Shown here in pieces: positions 32,576 to 45,978 of a stretch of DNA of 64,000 nt. Position 1 is the stretch's first letter; each line of letters begins with the position of its first letter. The DNA lies in NCBI GenBank assembly GCA_029931535.1, contig JAQPZY010001660.1, forward strand, positions 5,960,001 through 6,024,000. Direction: 5' to 3'. Below the pieces are notes generated by a model. That model was not told the DNA's origin. It did not search any database and saw only the letters and a program-made list of their open reading frames with translations. The position numbers and the translations under genes were made by a program. Source of the stretch: Margaritifera margaritifera. Its lineage: Eukaryota > Mollusca > Bivalvia > Unionida > Margaritiferidae.

Positions 32576-34115
32576 TTTGTCAAGCCCACCTTTTATTTAG
32601 TAAAGTAGAAAAACTTTAACATTAAGGTTAATGTAGGGTGTGGAAGGAAGTATGGAGGTAAGTATGGTCACATACATAGACATCAAAGTGACTTATGTCT
32701 AGCTTAGGCCAATACACTAAAGTAAATTTCAAGCAAACTCTCCCCTGTGTACTAACAAGTGCATATATATATCAGAATGTATAAGATGAATCCTTTTGAT
32801 GTAAAGACTGAAATTGGACTCCAAATAACTTGTCTAAATTGCCAAATTTAAAAGAAATAAACGATTCTATTCTTTTCCATTTAGATCAAATTTCATGAAG
32901 ATCTCAGTAAGTCAATGGTGTCTAAACAGAATATCATTTATAAACCAGACTGCAAATCTGTTAATAAATTATGCATTTGTCTTGTTATTAAAAGTAAACT
33001 TAAATAATATGTTCTGTAATAAGGGAAAACATTTAAAAAGCACACAATTAAGAAAGTGAGGATTTTAACTGCTTCCAAGACTGTCATTGTATACATATGA
33101 GAGAAACATTACAAAAACTATTTGTCTGAAAGAAGTTCATCTTCAATCTTCATCAAAGAAAGGATGACCCCCACCCACCTTTCAAGTTACAGCTGTTCAA
33201 ACTATATTGAAGCACATCCTGAAATATATTTCAGATTTGTTAAAAATCATAAAATTGATTGACAAATATGAATTTCAAAGTGAGTAAGAAGTAATCTCTA
33301 AATTTCACACAAAAACTGATCAAGAAAATATCTTTTGATATTTCTAAAGTTTAAATTTTGTTTGAAAATAATGATAATTTGAATGCAATTCTTGAATTCC
33401 CTTTTTGCATCTCTGACAATAAATCAAGACCTAATCTGACTTTATCAAGTTAGTTAGTATTACCATTACTATTCTGACTATTATCAGTAGAGACCATGTA
33501 CGTGTGCAACAGAATAAAATGCCTTTGAGAGGTGCCTCATGTTCTGATATTCAACTGGCAAGGTTTGAAGATAAGGCATCTAAGTTTGAAACAAATGCAA
33601 CGATTGATACGTTGACACACCAGTGTAATATTAACTTTCGTGTCTGGAACTGATTGTATAGGTTGAATTGTATTAAAGAATGGATTAGTGCTGTATGGAT
33701 TAGTGCTGTGCATCTGTAGCCAACATTTAAACTTCCAGAGATATAGACATACAAAAGCATGAACATAATATGGAAGTGATGTATATGAAGTTTTGGAAAA
33801 CAAAGCATGAAACAAAGCAAAAATACATTATTGTTCATTTGGCCTACATTCAGTCATAACTGCATCCAAATTTGTAGTTAAATGGCAAGCCAATGGACAT
33901 CTTTGCTGTTTGTGGTACAAAAGAACTATGTTCTAGATGGGATACATCTTTAAGATTTGTAATGCATTATGACACAAATTACAGTATAAATTTCAATCAG
34001 ACTGAACACATCTTTGTCACTGTAATTATAAAAATACTCATTTGATAACTTTGTTTTATTCCTTATTCATATTCTCCTTCTATGTCTCAAACAAGTTCAA
34101 TGTTTCCAAATCCAA
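32576..34115. other. AT-rich DNA, no gene recognised
   Basis: No supported feature. The open frames at 33537-33838 have no domain. Confidence 0.4.
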
Positions 34116-34119
34116 ATGG

Positions 34120-35740
34120 AGGAATGGTGAGCAATTTTCTCATGTAATTATACCCCTGCCAACCCCATGATGGAGATGAATCTATGGTAAAATTTTTTAT
34201 AATAAATGTAAAACTCTTCTGAAAATAGTGAGAGTAAAATCATTGGAAAACATGCAAATCTCATGATAACCATAATATGTACTAGGTTTCACAGCAAACC
34301 TCTAAACACTGCAAGAGAAGTTGCATACACAAAATTCTGCCATACACTGCATCCAGCTGCAAATCAAAGGGCAATAACTCTTACATATATCAAGGGAGCA
34401 TAAGATTTGTCAATATGTGCATCTTTAGATGATGACCATGATATGTACCAAGTTTCACGATGATTAAAAAAATAAATGCAGTACAAGTTGTGTTCACAAG
34501 ATTGTTTTACATTGTATTCAGTCACAAGGGCAATAACTTGAACAAAAACTGTGAGATCAAAGTGATTTGTCAATATGCACATCTTCAAATGGTGACCATA
34601 ACATCTATAAAGTTTCATGGCAATCCACTGAAAAACTGTGAACCTCATTGTGTTCACAAAATTCTGTCACAAACTACATCTGGCTCCAAGTCAAAAATGG
34701 CAATAACTCAAACAAAAATCATAGGAGCACAGTGATTTGCTGATATGCACATCTTCAGGTGATGATAATAAAATGTACATAACTTCATGGCAATCCACTG
34801 AAATCTCTGAGATTAGCTGCATTCAGAAGATTCTGTTATACAATGCATTCAGCTACAAGTCAAAAATAACAATAATTCGTATTTCGAGTTCAGAGAGCAC
34901 AGTGATTTGATATGCACATGAACAAGTGATTACCATAATAGTCCCCCCCCCATGAAATATTTACACGAATGAGATTGTGTCATACACTGCATTCTGCTAC
35001 AAGACAAAAAGGGCAATAACTCTAATAAAAATTATAAGAATAATATGATCTGTCGATATATGTATCTTCAGGAGATGACCATAATATCTACAAAGTTTCA
35101 TGACAATCCATCAACAAAAGTACCATTAATGGGCATATTATATACTCGCTCCATGTTTAATAGTTCCCTATGCAGATAACTAAAATTTGTGTGCAGAAAC
35201 CATTTTTCTTTTTTCAGTCACAGTGACCTTGAGCTTTGATTTTTTGACCCTGAAATTGATAGGATTCTTCCTTACCACAAGTGCAAGCCATCCACAAAGT
35301 TTGGAAATTGTACATGGTCAACAACTTGAGTTACTGTGCAGAAACGAAATTGGTAACAGATGGATGGACCCATAATATGCCCTGTCTTATGGCAGGTATA
35401 TAAAAACTGTGGGACTAGTTAAGCTAATTAGATTGTGTCATACACGCATTAAGTTATAAGACGAAAAGGACAATAAATGTAACAAAAATTATGGGAGCAA
35501 AGTGAGTTGTTAATATGCGCATCTTCAGGTCATGACTACGATATTAACCAGGTTTCATGTCAATCCATCAAAAAATGGAGGATTAGTTGTGCTAACAAGA
35601 GCGTGTCATATAGTCCTACAAGAAATATAGGGCATAACAAAAAGTGTGGGATCAAAGTAATTTGTCACTATGTGTATCTTCATGTGATAACCATAATATT
35701 TACCAAGTTTCATGGCAATCCATCAAAAACTGTCGGACAA
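34120..35740 (+). repeat. ~165-170-bp dispersed repeat array with leader, copy 2
   Basis: Begins with the same leader as at 14681 (ATGGTGAGCAATTTTCTC at 34124 and GATGGAGATGAATC at 34171). Anchors 'ATATGCACATCTTCA(A/G)' recur near 34415, 34574, 34744, 34914, 35059, 35512 and 35668. A unit of the TGACCT-rich repeat is embedded at 35190-35345. Confidence 0.8.
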
Positions 35741-36290
35741 GAGGTTTATTATACACCTCCACCCACCATAATATAGAAGCAGGGGTATACAAGTTATTTA
35801 CCTCTATAGGACTGTTTATCACTGAAAAATTCTTGTATGTATTTGTAAGATAAATTCCTTTATTAAATATTAACGACAGTACAGCATAATTACTGCAGAT
35901 TTCTAATTCACATTTCCAGTAATATGACATTAACATCAGAGTTTTGTATCCAGCAAAACTCTATGATTCTGATTGAGATTCCATCCAAAATTCAAAACTT
36001 ATCAACAATATCAATATTACAAGATAATTTATTTCATAACTAAACTATTCTAGTTCCAGAAAATAAATAATATCTGATATGTACAACATGTTAGACAATA
36101 TTAACATTATTGGCACTATCTGGTGATTTGTTCATCATACATAACCTATGTTCATGCAAACAAGTCCAACCAATCACAACCTAGCTTGGATGGAATGGGA
36201 TCAAAGGTCACAACTGACCAATCATGTGATATGTATTATACAGAATCTACACAATGGATGCTGCTCCTGTCCATGCACAATGGGGGCAGT
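35741..36290 (-). other. Probable 3' UTR region of the Rab11-FIP gene
   Basis: Lies directly downstream (minus strand) of the stop codon at 36291-36293. TTTATT at 35859-35864 reads AATAAA on the minus strand and is a possible polyadenylation signal. The true end of the transcript cannot be fixed from sequence. Confidence 0.4.
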
Positions 36291-36404
36291 TCATCTGATT
36301 TCCAATATGGATGGATTCTTCTCCAAAATTGCCAAAATAATTTTGTCTACATAGTTTGTTAATCTGGAATTCAGTTCCTTCTGTTCCTTAACAGCTGTCA
36401 AAAG
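36291..36404 (-). CDS. Rab11-FIP last coding exon: Rab11-binding domain
   Basis: The acceptor AG is at 36405-36406 after a T-rich tract. The exon encodes 37 residues and a TGA stop at 36291-36293. The sequence contains LLTAVKEQKELNSRLTNYVD and KIILAILEKNPSILEIR. The 'Y.D.I...I.E.NP.ILE' pattern is the hallmark of the FIP C-terminal Rab11-binding helix and hook region, which dimerises and contacts Rab11. It is the strongest evidence for the gene's identity. Confidence 0.9.
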   Translation of the reverse strand, partial: LLTAVKEQKELNSRLTNYVDKIILAILEKNPSILEIR

Positions 36405-36531
36405 CTGAAAAACAAAATTGAGAAAACACTTTGATTATTTACATGAAACATTTGATTATATTCAATTGAAATTCATGAAATAATATTACGACCAGTTGTA
36501 AGTAACAATGGTTAATATATGTACAAAAACT

Positions 36532-36800
36532 CTAATAATGACTTGATGATGCCCCTGGTGCTGCTGGCAGATGACATCAGCTGAAAATTAAGATGAATAT
36601 TATTTATATAATCACTTGTTCCCCTATTAATGACTTGATGCCACCACTGGTGCTGCTGGCAGATATCAGCTGAAAATAGAGATATTATTTATATAATCAT
36701 TTGTCCCCCTAATAAGGACTTGATGCTGCCCCTGGTGCTGTTGGCAGACGACATCAGCTGAAAATTAGGATGAATATTATTTATATATTCATTTGTCCCC
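36532..36800. repeat. ~88-bp minisatellite, three units
   Basis: Three units with ACTTGATG, CTGGTGCTG(C/T)TGGCAGA, ATCAGCTGAAAAT and TATTATTTATATA start near 36540, 36632 and 36718. It lies in the last intron of the Rab11-FIP gene. Confidence 0.92.
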
Positions 36801-36889
36801 CAAAGAAAAAAAAAAAAAGAAAAAGAGTACAAAAACTACAAACAATAGAGTAACAATCCGAGTTAAAAATTTAATTAAATGAGTATTGT

Positions 36890-37100
36890 ACTCCCTGGTT
36901 TGGAGCCTTTTGTGTTCTTTGAACTTCGATGGAGTATTTTGTGAACATTGCAAAACACATTTATGTTACCATACTTGGTCTAAATCATAAAGATGTTAAT
37001 CATGCCTTTTAGAATGCATAAAATGGCTTAGTGACCAAGACTAATTCCGGGTACATTCAATTATATGGCTCTGTGTGAGTGAGTGTTCTCACAGTCATCA
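36890..37100 (+). repeat. Dispersed repeat, copy 1 (partner 59185-59380)
   Basis: Shares with 59185-59380 'GAACTTCGATGGAGT', 'AAAACACA..TTATG', 'CATGCCTTT' and 'CAATTATATGGCTCT' in order. Same strand, 22 kb apart, both in introns of the same gene. Confidence 0.65.
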
Positions 37101-37740
37101 AGTACTTTCATTTAAAATGTGCATGAAACATCTGGAAGTGGTACCAATAGCATAGTTTACATATGCACCATAATGGACTGTATTTACAGCAGGAGCAGTA
37201 TGCTGACAGCCGTGGCCTAAATGCTAAAATATAACTTGCTTTGTGCGATTTTGAATACATAACAAATTTTCTTAATGTGTTGTGTCAATTGTTTGCATAA
37301 AATACATAAAATGGCTGCTTATCTATCTAGAGCTCTGACAATTCATCTCACTAAATAAGCATATAAAATAACACACACCTTATTTCAAAACATTTTGGCT
37401 TACATGATGCAGGTGGGTTTTTTTTACTTTAAGTTCCTATTTTTCTATTGATCTGAGAACCTGCAATTTAATTTTCTCTTATTTTCAATAAATATAACTG
37501 ATTCAAAGCATATAACTTATGTTCTTGTATATGCCAAGTATTGATATAAATTGTCACTGTGATACTGAAATTCCTGGATCTTCCCTCCTTTTCATTACTG
37601 TATGTAAAGAAGAAAATACATGATGCAATCTTAGAATTTTTCTATTTCTGGTTGTATCTGAGTCAGAATAAATCTGTTTTTTTTTTGTTTTAATTAGTGA
37701 AACCTTTAATCTGGAAACATTTGTTCGCACCCTTTTAAAC

Positions 37741-38027
37741 TTACATACAGGAAAACTGTAAAAGGAAAAGGTCTTTCAGATACAGAGACATTGGGATATC
37801 ATTCTTTAATTATATCAGAAAAGTTATTCACTCTCTCAGAATCAGCAACAAAGGGTCACAAGTACAAGCTATTGAACAAGCATTGTATGCTGAATAAATG
37901 CAAGTACTTATTTTCACACAGAGTGATGAATGACTGGAATTCACTCCCTGAGGCTATCATAAGCACCCCAACACTGGCCAACTTTAAGGACCACACCTCA
38001 ACCAAAATGGTGGGATACAAGATTTGA
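37741..38027 (+). pseudogene. C-terminal end of a non-LTR retrotransposon reverse transcriptase ORF
   Basis: The frame 37791-38027 encodes ATKGHKYKLLNKHCMLN, then YLFSHRVMNDWNSLPEAIIS and LANFKDHTS. The pattern 'RGH...L....FS.RV.N.WN.LPE..V....L..FK' is the usual extreme C terminus of LINE ORF2 proteins of the CR1/Jockey/L2 type in invertebrates. All upstream RT domains are missing, as expected for a 5'-truncated LINE copy. It lies in the last intron of the Rab11-FIP gene, on the opposite strand. No clear 3' tail repeat was identified. Confidence 0.75.
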
Positions 38028-39097
38028 ACTTCCGCAGAATGTCAAAAAACATCAAATTAACATAAATTTTATTTATCTTTTTTTTAAGACCACACTGCAC
38101 GTATGCAAGAAATATTTAAAGTAGTTTCTGAAAGAAGGCAAGTATACAGGCTGAGCCTTTCACCATGACAATGCAGTATGATGAATGAGGTATGATTAAC
38201 CTATCGCCATGCTAAAATAGATTTGAAGTAGCTTAGATCTGACTTTTAAAAACTGCAGAAGTTCAGGTTTTTAAAAAAAAAAACTTTTATGATACAGGTC
38301 ACAAACAACTTTACCAAAGCCTTTTTTTTTGTATTACAGTACTTGTGTCAGCATGAGATGGTAAATGGGGGCATTACATTTACACAATTAAATGCCTGAA
38401 ATAGAAACATTAAAAGTCAGTATTTCCAAAAGTATAGTTCAACTTTAAATTATAAAGGCTTGCATCAGACATGAAAGAACCATACTTTTGTAATAAAAAT
38501 GACTATATGTAGTCATGTTATCTATGATAAAACTGTTTTGTAGTTGCTTATGTAATATCATCTAATATCAGCTTGTCTCAACGTTTTTTAAGTGGATGCT
38601 GTAATAAAGTGTCTGTGAACAACAAAATTCTGAGTTACAGGTTACTCAATCAATTCTGAAGCCAATTTTTGTCATTTTTCTATCATGACTCTAGCACTAT
38701 TCCATGTACACTATAGCAGTGTCCTAATGACCAGGTTTTGCTATGTTGTGCCATGTAATCAATGTACCCAAGCATGCTCCATGCTGACAGGTCAATTGCT
38801 GGCTTGCTAATGGGTCAATTGTCAAAATAAAATAAAACTGATTTTATATGATATACTATGCTAATGAGTTGGCTCTGTTATATCTGCCTTGACAATATGT
38901 CAATTACACAGGTTAATATAATATAAAGCTAACATTTATCATCCTCTACACATAGGTAACCATATTTTCATGTGATAATTTGAAATTAACTTTATCATTC
39001 TGCAAAATCAACATCTTAGTAATACCCTGGATTGTATAGTAAAATTCCGTCATGATAGGCTATAATCTGAAGTAAGTAGTGGCATTAATTTCCTTAC

Positions 39098-39232
39098 CTC
39101 CTCCTTTGTTAGATGGTCAAGTTCGTTGGCAAGGGAATTTCCCTCCTGTATCATATCTTGACCGTCTCGCACACATTTAGACAAAAGTTGGGCATTGAGA
39201 TCATCATTTTCAACTTCTAGCACTTTATTGGA
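39098..39232 (-). CDS. Rab11-FIP coding exon (coiled coil)
   Basis: The acceptor AG is at 39233-39234 and the donor GTAAGG at 39092-39097. The 45 codons encode a coiled coil with NKVLEVENDDLNAQLLSKC followed by GNSLANELDHLTKEE. In vertebrate FIP3 the matching stretch ends 'SLAAEI..VSRDEL' just before the Rab11-binding domain, and here the next exon begins LLTAV. Confidence 0.85.
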
Positions 39233-40079
39233 CTGAAAGAAGAGAAATTTTGAGGATAATCAGAAACAAGAATGACTCATTTAAAAAAACAAACAATAAA
39301 GACTCGTGTTTATCACGAATTCAGGTATGATTTTCTGTTTTAAGCATTTTTCTCCTTTGAACTAATTTCTAAGATTTGTTTTATTGGGATGATAAACCAT
39401 TTACTAGGTTGAAACATTGGGATAAATATATAGGAACATTTTGCACCCAGTATTCAGGCCATCACTTAAACTCAGTTAAAAAGTACATGAAATGTTATTC
39501 TTGCATGACTAATCACCAAATGAATCAATACATTATTTCTAAAAAGCAATCCTTTTGGATTTCCACTTAAAACAAAGACTTCACTCAATTAGTAAGTGGT
39601 ATTTTGCTGCAGGTGTTGACAAATCGCTAAAAATTCACTCACACTGTCAGGCAAGTACTGAACATTTCACTTGCCCTGAATAAACTCTTACTAAACTAGT
39701 TATTATAGAAATATAGAAGTTGATGAAGCTAACTACCTAAATTTGATCATGTGAACGGTTGTTTTCCAGAACTTATTCTTTGAGCCTTGTAACAACAGTT
39801 ATTACTAAGTACATAGTGAGACCAGTCTGTTCTCTCGCTGGTAAACATTGAATAGTATTGAAGAAAGAGAGAGAGAGAGTGAAGTGCTTGTATGAGCTTG
39901 ATCAAAACAAATGGAAAACAAACTTCCAGCCTTTCAACGAACAAAGTTAGCAAAATTCTTGAGAGAACACCCTTTTCTCTAAAGAGACACATTGGTCATT
40001 TTAAAATCAGCACTCGAATCAGGTGAGTGATTGGAAAATTCACTTGACTGCTGGAAATTTTCACTTGCCATTTGGAGTT

Positions 40080-40770
40080 AGGAGATTGAACACTGCAAAA
40101 GAAGTTGCTTTCACAAGATTCTATCATATACTGCATTCAGCTGCAAGGGTAATACCGCCAACAAAAATTGTGAGAGTGAAGTGATTGTTGATATGCGCAT
40201 CTTCAAATGATGACCAGAACATGTACAAAATTTTCAGAAGAGTCTGTCATACACTGCATGCAGCTGCAAGTCAAAAACGTCAAGGCAATAACTCTTATAA
40301 ACATTGCAGTGATTTGTTGATATGTGCATCTTCAGATGATAACCATAATATTTTTAATGTTTCATGGCAATTCATCAAAAACTGTGAAACTAGTTGTGCT
40401 AATTTGTTATACGCTGCATCAAGATACAAGATAAAAAGGGCAATAACTCTAAAACAAATTGCAGGAGCAAAGCGATTTGTAGATATGCACATCTTCAGAT
40501 GATGACCATAATATTTACCAAGTTCATGGCAATCTATCACAATATGCAGCACTAGTTGTACTAACGAGCTTGTGTCATACATTGCTAGAAGACAAAGAGG
40601 GCAATAACTCATATATAATGGTGGAACAAAGAGATTTGTCGATATGTATATCTTCAGGTGATGGCCATAATATTTACCAAGTTTCATGGCAATACATCAA
40701 AAATTGTGGAACTAGTTTTGCTAACGAGATTTTGTACCAGATGGAAGGACAGACATGAGGATTACTACAT
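40080..40770 (+). repeat. ~160-bp dispersed repeat array, copy 3
   Basis: Anchors 'GATATG(C/T)(G/A)CATCTTCA' recur near 40190, 40318, 40480 and 40638, each followed by TTTCATGGCAAT and ATCAAAAA. It is in an intron of the Rab11-FIP gene and shows no leader. Confidence 0.78.
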
Positions 40771-41644
40771 ATTCCAGCCTGGGGTATAAAAAGCCATGAA
40801 TACATATAGTTGATTTATTTATGTGTTTTTGTATAATACACAACAAAAACTTCTATTGGTAGAATGGAGAAACTTTGATACAGTGCAATACCCTCTGTGA
40901 TATGATGTACCCAACTGTACTGGACTTACCAAAAACTTCAAAACAAAACTTGATACAGAATTTTATTATTGACAATGCTGATGCCATCATCAAAAATTAT
41001 ACCTTTATCTCACCATTTGCCAATTCAGACAGTACAAATTTCCTTGCAAATTCTTACTTACATTAAAATGATAAACAGTTCTATGTTAATTTGTTTACAT
41101 AATTTAGAGCTACAATTACTAATCTTTATTAATTTAACTTGAAAAACTACTTTCCAATACTCAATTTACATCAGTCTACCAAATTCAAAATTTTCCCTCA
41201 TAATTTCATTACATGTAATATAGAATGTCATTTACACAATCTGAATTACTAAGACAAAAAAAATTGAAGCCAAAGCATTCAAAATTAAAAGGAACAAATA
41301 CAAGAAAGATTCTATATAAATGTAGATCTGTGTAGTGTACATACTGTACTCCCTCATTATAATGCTGTTCATGGGAGTTATAAAAGTGGACTGCCTTATA
41401 CATGAGGTCACTTTATATTGAGGTATTGGATACATATATTAACCAATTTCAGACAGGATACGATTCCAGTCATACTTTACCTTTTCAGAGAGGATACGAT
41501 TCTGGTTGTATGTTCACTACATTCTGCCTATCACTTCACAGAAGTGTGTATTGAACCGTGTAATACAGCGTTAGCTTACATATACTCTTTTGAAAAGATG
41601 GAAATAAAGGTAGGAGTTCCACAAATGCAGTGACAGCACGGGTT

Positions 41645-42310
41645 TAAACTTTTAACTTGTGGAGATCAAAATGGCAATCAGTACTAAAGAGGCAAATGAT
41701 GGCAGTGATGTGCTTGCAGAATTATTTGAAAATATGGACAATTTAGTGTGGAAAATTGACATTTTAGGCAGTGGGGATCGTTATCTTTAATTCTTCAAAA
41801 TGAGCAGAGCTGATGATAACTGGTTATTTGAAAATATGATTTAAAATATGAGTTTTAACATGCAGAGATCAACATTGCAGACAGCTCTGAAGCGGTAAGT
41901 GATGATGCAGTGATGTGGATGCTGATTCTGATGAAAATATAGACAATTTTGTGGGAAAAATTGATGTTTTAGGCAGTGTAGATCGTGATCTTGACTTTGA
42001 CGAAAAAAATAGAGATGCTGATAACTGGTTAGTAGAAAATCTGATTTAAATACTGAATTTTAACGTGTGGAGATCAAAATTGCAGACAGTACTGAAGCGG
42101 CAATTGATGGGAGTGAAGTGGATGCCGATTTTGATGAAAATATAGACAATTTTGTGTGGGAAATTTGATTTTTTAGGCAGTGGGGATCGTGATTTTGACT
42201 ACATCGAATGAACTGAGTGAATGATAACTAGTTAATTAGTATTTTTGACTCTGATATTGACAATGATGAAGATTTGGATGCTTTTCAAGCTAATTGGACA
42301 TTTTGAGAAT
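41645..42310 (+). repeat. Coding-like acidic tandem repeat, three ~200-bp units
   Basis: Units begin TGTGGAGATCAAAAT(G/T)GCA at about 41660, 41867 and 42067 and contain GATGAAAATATAGACAATTTT and TTTTAGGCAGTG. Each unit keeps a partly open frame with acidic text such as SDVDADSDENIDNFV (second unit), and a fourth acidic stretch DSDIDNDEDLDAF lies at 42255. These could be duplicated N-terminal acidic regions of a DNA transposase, with piggyBac type suspected; no catalytic domain follows. Stops interrupt every unit. Confidence 0.5.
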
Positions 42311-43425
42311 TTCACTGCTCATAAAAATTCACCCATATACCGACGTTGGATGTGTACTTAACATTATGAAATTTTACTGCATTCCTGGAAATGAACCAAA
42401 AGAAACCCAACAAAACTCTGATATTTTTACATCAGAATTTATTATGGAATAAAAATACTGAACCAAAATTAAAAGCTTTGTTGACTTAACACTGAAGGAT
42501 CTGTTCTGCTTGCTCTCCAATTCTCATGCGAGTAAATTTCATAAAATTGTAATAACCTTTGACATTTTTTATAGATTTTTATTATTGTTGCACACTTTCT
42601 TAAACGACTTAAAATTACGCACATTTCATACACTTACATATAGGGGGTAAAATGAATATTGCAGATAGAAAAATTGCATTGAAAGTAAGTTATATAAAAA
42701 AATGAAAAGCATGTTTTTTAGTTAACTTAACTTTACTTTCAACTGAATTTTTTACATCTTTAAATTTTCAGTGAAAAAATAGATGACTTTAAAGTTTTTT
42801 TAAAAAAAAATGGTATATAACTTTAAATTATTTGAAAAACTTGTCCTGTAAAGCCAAATTGACCAATGTCACTGTATTCTCTCATTCTGATACACCACTG
42901 ATTGAAAAAATGTCCAGTTCTACACAACTGTCTGTCTGATTGGGCTTCAGTATGGAAAGGGTTAAATCAAGAAATGGGATCCAAGACCATATGTCTTATC
43001 AAAGAAACTGCCTATTACTGATATACATTATAACGAGGGAGTATTTTATATGTATACTCAACTATATAAAATGGAACCATACAGATTTCAAAAGAATATA
43101 GATGCAAGCTGACAGAAAAATGCATAGCAGAGATACAACTTTAAAACTAAAGAAAATGAAGCAGACAGGTCTTTTAGAGTCAGATGTCAAGATACAACAG
43201 GGATTTTTTAAAGGGTGATTGGAAATGGGGCCTGTGTCCATCTTTTCGGAACACTAGAAATGTGTTCATAAGATACAGATTCCCCCAACTCCCCCCTTTG
43301 CTTGAATGGATCCATGGTACAAGTAGAGAAAAGCAAAAACAATAGAAAAATGTATGCATGTATGTATGAATATACAAAAGAACACTTAAAATGGATATAA
43401 AAAAAAAAGAAATGGGCATGACTCT
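42311..43425. other. Intronic AT-rich DNA, nothing recognised
   Basis: A short open stretch at 42363-42450 (MKFYCIPGNEPKETQQ) follows the acidic repeats and may belong to the same decayed transposase. No other feature is supported. Confidence 0.3.
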
Positions 43426-43429
43426 TAAA

Positions 43430-43985
43430 AATCATCAGAGCAGAGCATGAATACTAACATGTTCATCTGATGTCAATAATTTTCCTGAGTTTTAGGACAA
43501 TTCATCAAAAGCTGAGGAAAAAAATTGCAGACTGGAATTATTATATATGGTATATACATTTAACATGAAAAAGGGATATAACTAGAAAAATGCATCAGAG
43601 CATGACGACAGAACGATATGCCTATGCTGGCCTCATGCAAAAATGTCTGCCAAGTTTTAGGGCAATTCATCGAATGATGCAGGACAAGTTTTACACACTT
43701 GAATTACCATATACATTATATACTTTAAAATTAAAATTAATCCCTGCAAAAATGCATAAGAGTGCACTGACAGAACGATATAAACATGTTGACCTCATGT
43801 CCATAATGTCTTCCAAGTTTCTGGGCAATTCATCAAAAGCTGTTGGCCTTGTTATGCACACTTGAATTATAATATATTGTATATACCTTGAACACCAAAA
43901 ATGAGCATAACTCTGGAGAAATGCATCAGAGCGTGACAACAGAATTAATAATGTATACCAGGTTTGAGGATGGATGGACATGACT
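43430..43985 (+). repeat. ~160-bp tandem repeat, four units
   Basis: AATGCATCAGAGC(A/G)TGACGACAGAA, AAGTTTTAGGGCAATTCATC and CACTTGAATTA blocks recur at 43435, 43593, 43755 and 43924. The unit design (…CAAGTTTC..GGCAATTCATCAAAAGCTG) is related to the 165-170-bp repeat family. Confidence 0.78.
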
Positions 43986-44524
43986 AATGCTGTATTCCCA
44001 TGCTATATTCCCATGCTATATTCAACCCAAGACACACACACAAGTAAACAGTGGACAATAATAGTTGAAATCCAAATAAAATGTGATACATGCACTGAAC
44101 ATTTCCTTTTTTTGCGCAAAGTTAATCAAAGATGAGATTACTACATATCCATCTTAACACTATGCTACAAGCAGCAACTGTTACTACGCAGCTAACACAC
44201 TACTACTTGGCTAATAACCAGCCTTATGATTATCACATGACAACACTATTATTCATTTTTTATATTCCACGTAAAACTCATTGAAATATCATTGCATCCC
44301 AAAAGGTTAAAGCATAAAATCAAAGATGTCCTAATGTACTTTAGAACAAAGATGCTACACTTTTCCCAGTTTCATGATTATCATAGGTGTACTTGGTCAT
44401 GTGATAAACAGAATGGTACATGTGAGCTCATTTCATACCAAATTAGCAAAACTTTTGTTGAATTATTTAAATTTGTTGCCTACCAAGACTCTGAAACAAT
44501 GATCTTGCTTGTTTTATAAATTTA

Positions 44525-44741
44525 CCATATATACTCGCGTATAACCCAAGTCCAAATGCAAACAACATAGACCCTGATCTGCCATTGCATAATGTGCCGA
44601 CAGATCAGGGTCTATGTTGTTTGTTTTACTGATTAGACCTTACAAACTGCATTAACCCAGATCTGCTGGCACATTATGCGACGGCAGATCTGGGTCTATG
44701 CAGTTTGCAGTTGGTATCGGATTATACGTGAGTATATATGG
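44525..44741. mobile_element. 217-bp double-hairpin MITE, copy 2 (inverted relative to copy 1)
   Basis: Perfect terminal match CCATATATACTC on both ends with TA duplications (44523-44524, 44742-44743). Extended TIR CGTATAACCC / GGATTATACG. Two hairpins are present: around ATAGACCCTGATCTGCC...GACAGATCAGGGTCTAT and around ACCCAGATCTGC...GGCAGATCTGGGT. Exactly the same length as copy 1; its reverse complement aligns with copy 1 from end to end. Confidence 0.88.
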
Positions 44742-45825
44742 TAATATAAAATGAGTACTCATGCAACATCCCCTATTTCTATACAACATACATGCTTCAT
44801 GCAAAAGTGAGACATTGTGGAGATGGGCATCAGACTTTGTTTCTGTATAAATGATTCAAAAAATACCAAGATGTCACTCAATCAACTACAAAATATTGTT
44901 ACAGTTAGATGTACAAGATTCATACACACCTGATACATAGTTCTCCATTCTACCCAGAAGTTCTAGAGTTGAAATGAAAAAGAAAATGATGGGGGTTCAT
45001 GTGGTGTTCGTTCAATGGGTAAATGGAGAGAGAAAATTTAAGATATGGCATAACATATCTGGGGAAGCAAGATGTTCAACTGCTTTTCACACACTATGTC
45101 ACATTTTGGTACCTAGACTAATTTGATTTTAGCTTAATTGCCTTTTTTGAAAAGACAAAGCCTTCATTTCGGGTGTATCACTTGTATTCATATTGAGAAA
45201 AAAAATGGGATTCATAAGCCTTTTACAACAAACATTTTTGAAACTGTATGAGAACATATTTAGATCTTGATCTCTGGCATGAAAAGTTATGATTAAAAAT
45301 TCCTTTGACTCCCAAAGGTGAATTAAGGAAAAAATGATATCTCTAACGAGCACTAAATATTTTACCATGAAAAGACATGTTTAAATTTTATCATGTTGAA
45401 ACTGTCCTTTTGATCATTCTCCTTTAAATTTTGAGATCCAATTATTCAGAGTAAGGAAACTGATGCCTATATCTCAATATCTGCTAATGCAGCAAGAAAA
45501 TATATACATATATAACATCTAATTAAGACAACTTTGACATTTTGTTGTCACCTAATTGTCTTGACTGTGCATTGCTGAGTATGATTATCATGAATGGTAT
45601 AAAATATGCCCATAACAAGTATAATATTCATATACTTGGGCTCTAGTAATGCATGGTTGATTCTGTATTGACCAATGGGTCTCAATGACCTTGATCCTCA
45701 CCTTGTACTCCACCTGTCCATACAACTTTATAGGGGTATATTTGTTACAGGACATATGGACCCTAATAAATATAATTTTCATCATGAGATGTTTTTCCAA
45801 CTTTTGTTTGTTTTATATGACTCAC

Positions 45826-45978
45826 CTCTCGAAGTTTCATTATTTCTGACTGCATCTGTTTGTAACCCTGAGAGTCAGAAAGACTGAGAGCTCGAGATCT
45901 CTCGGGAGAGTGAAGATGTTCAGTCTCAATTCTGTATATTCTCAGTTCCTCTAACTCTTTGCCTAACTCGTCTAATAA
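45826..45978 (-). CDS. Rab11-FIP coding exon (coiled coil)
   Basis: The acceptor AG is at 45979-45980 and the donor GTGAGTC at 45819-45825. The 51 codons start LLDELGKELEELRIYRIETE, followed by a Ser/Pro/Arg insert (SPERSRALSLSDS) and a return to coiled coil (MQSEIMKLRE). Vertebrate FIP3 has the same layout: a heptad segment, a short Ser-rich break, then heptads. Confidence 0.87.

Noticed and set aside
39376..39570. 64-codon open frame in an intron
   Set aside because: No recognised motif and no splice context; probably chance.
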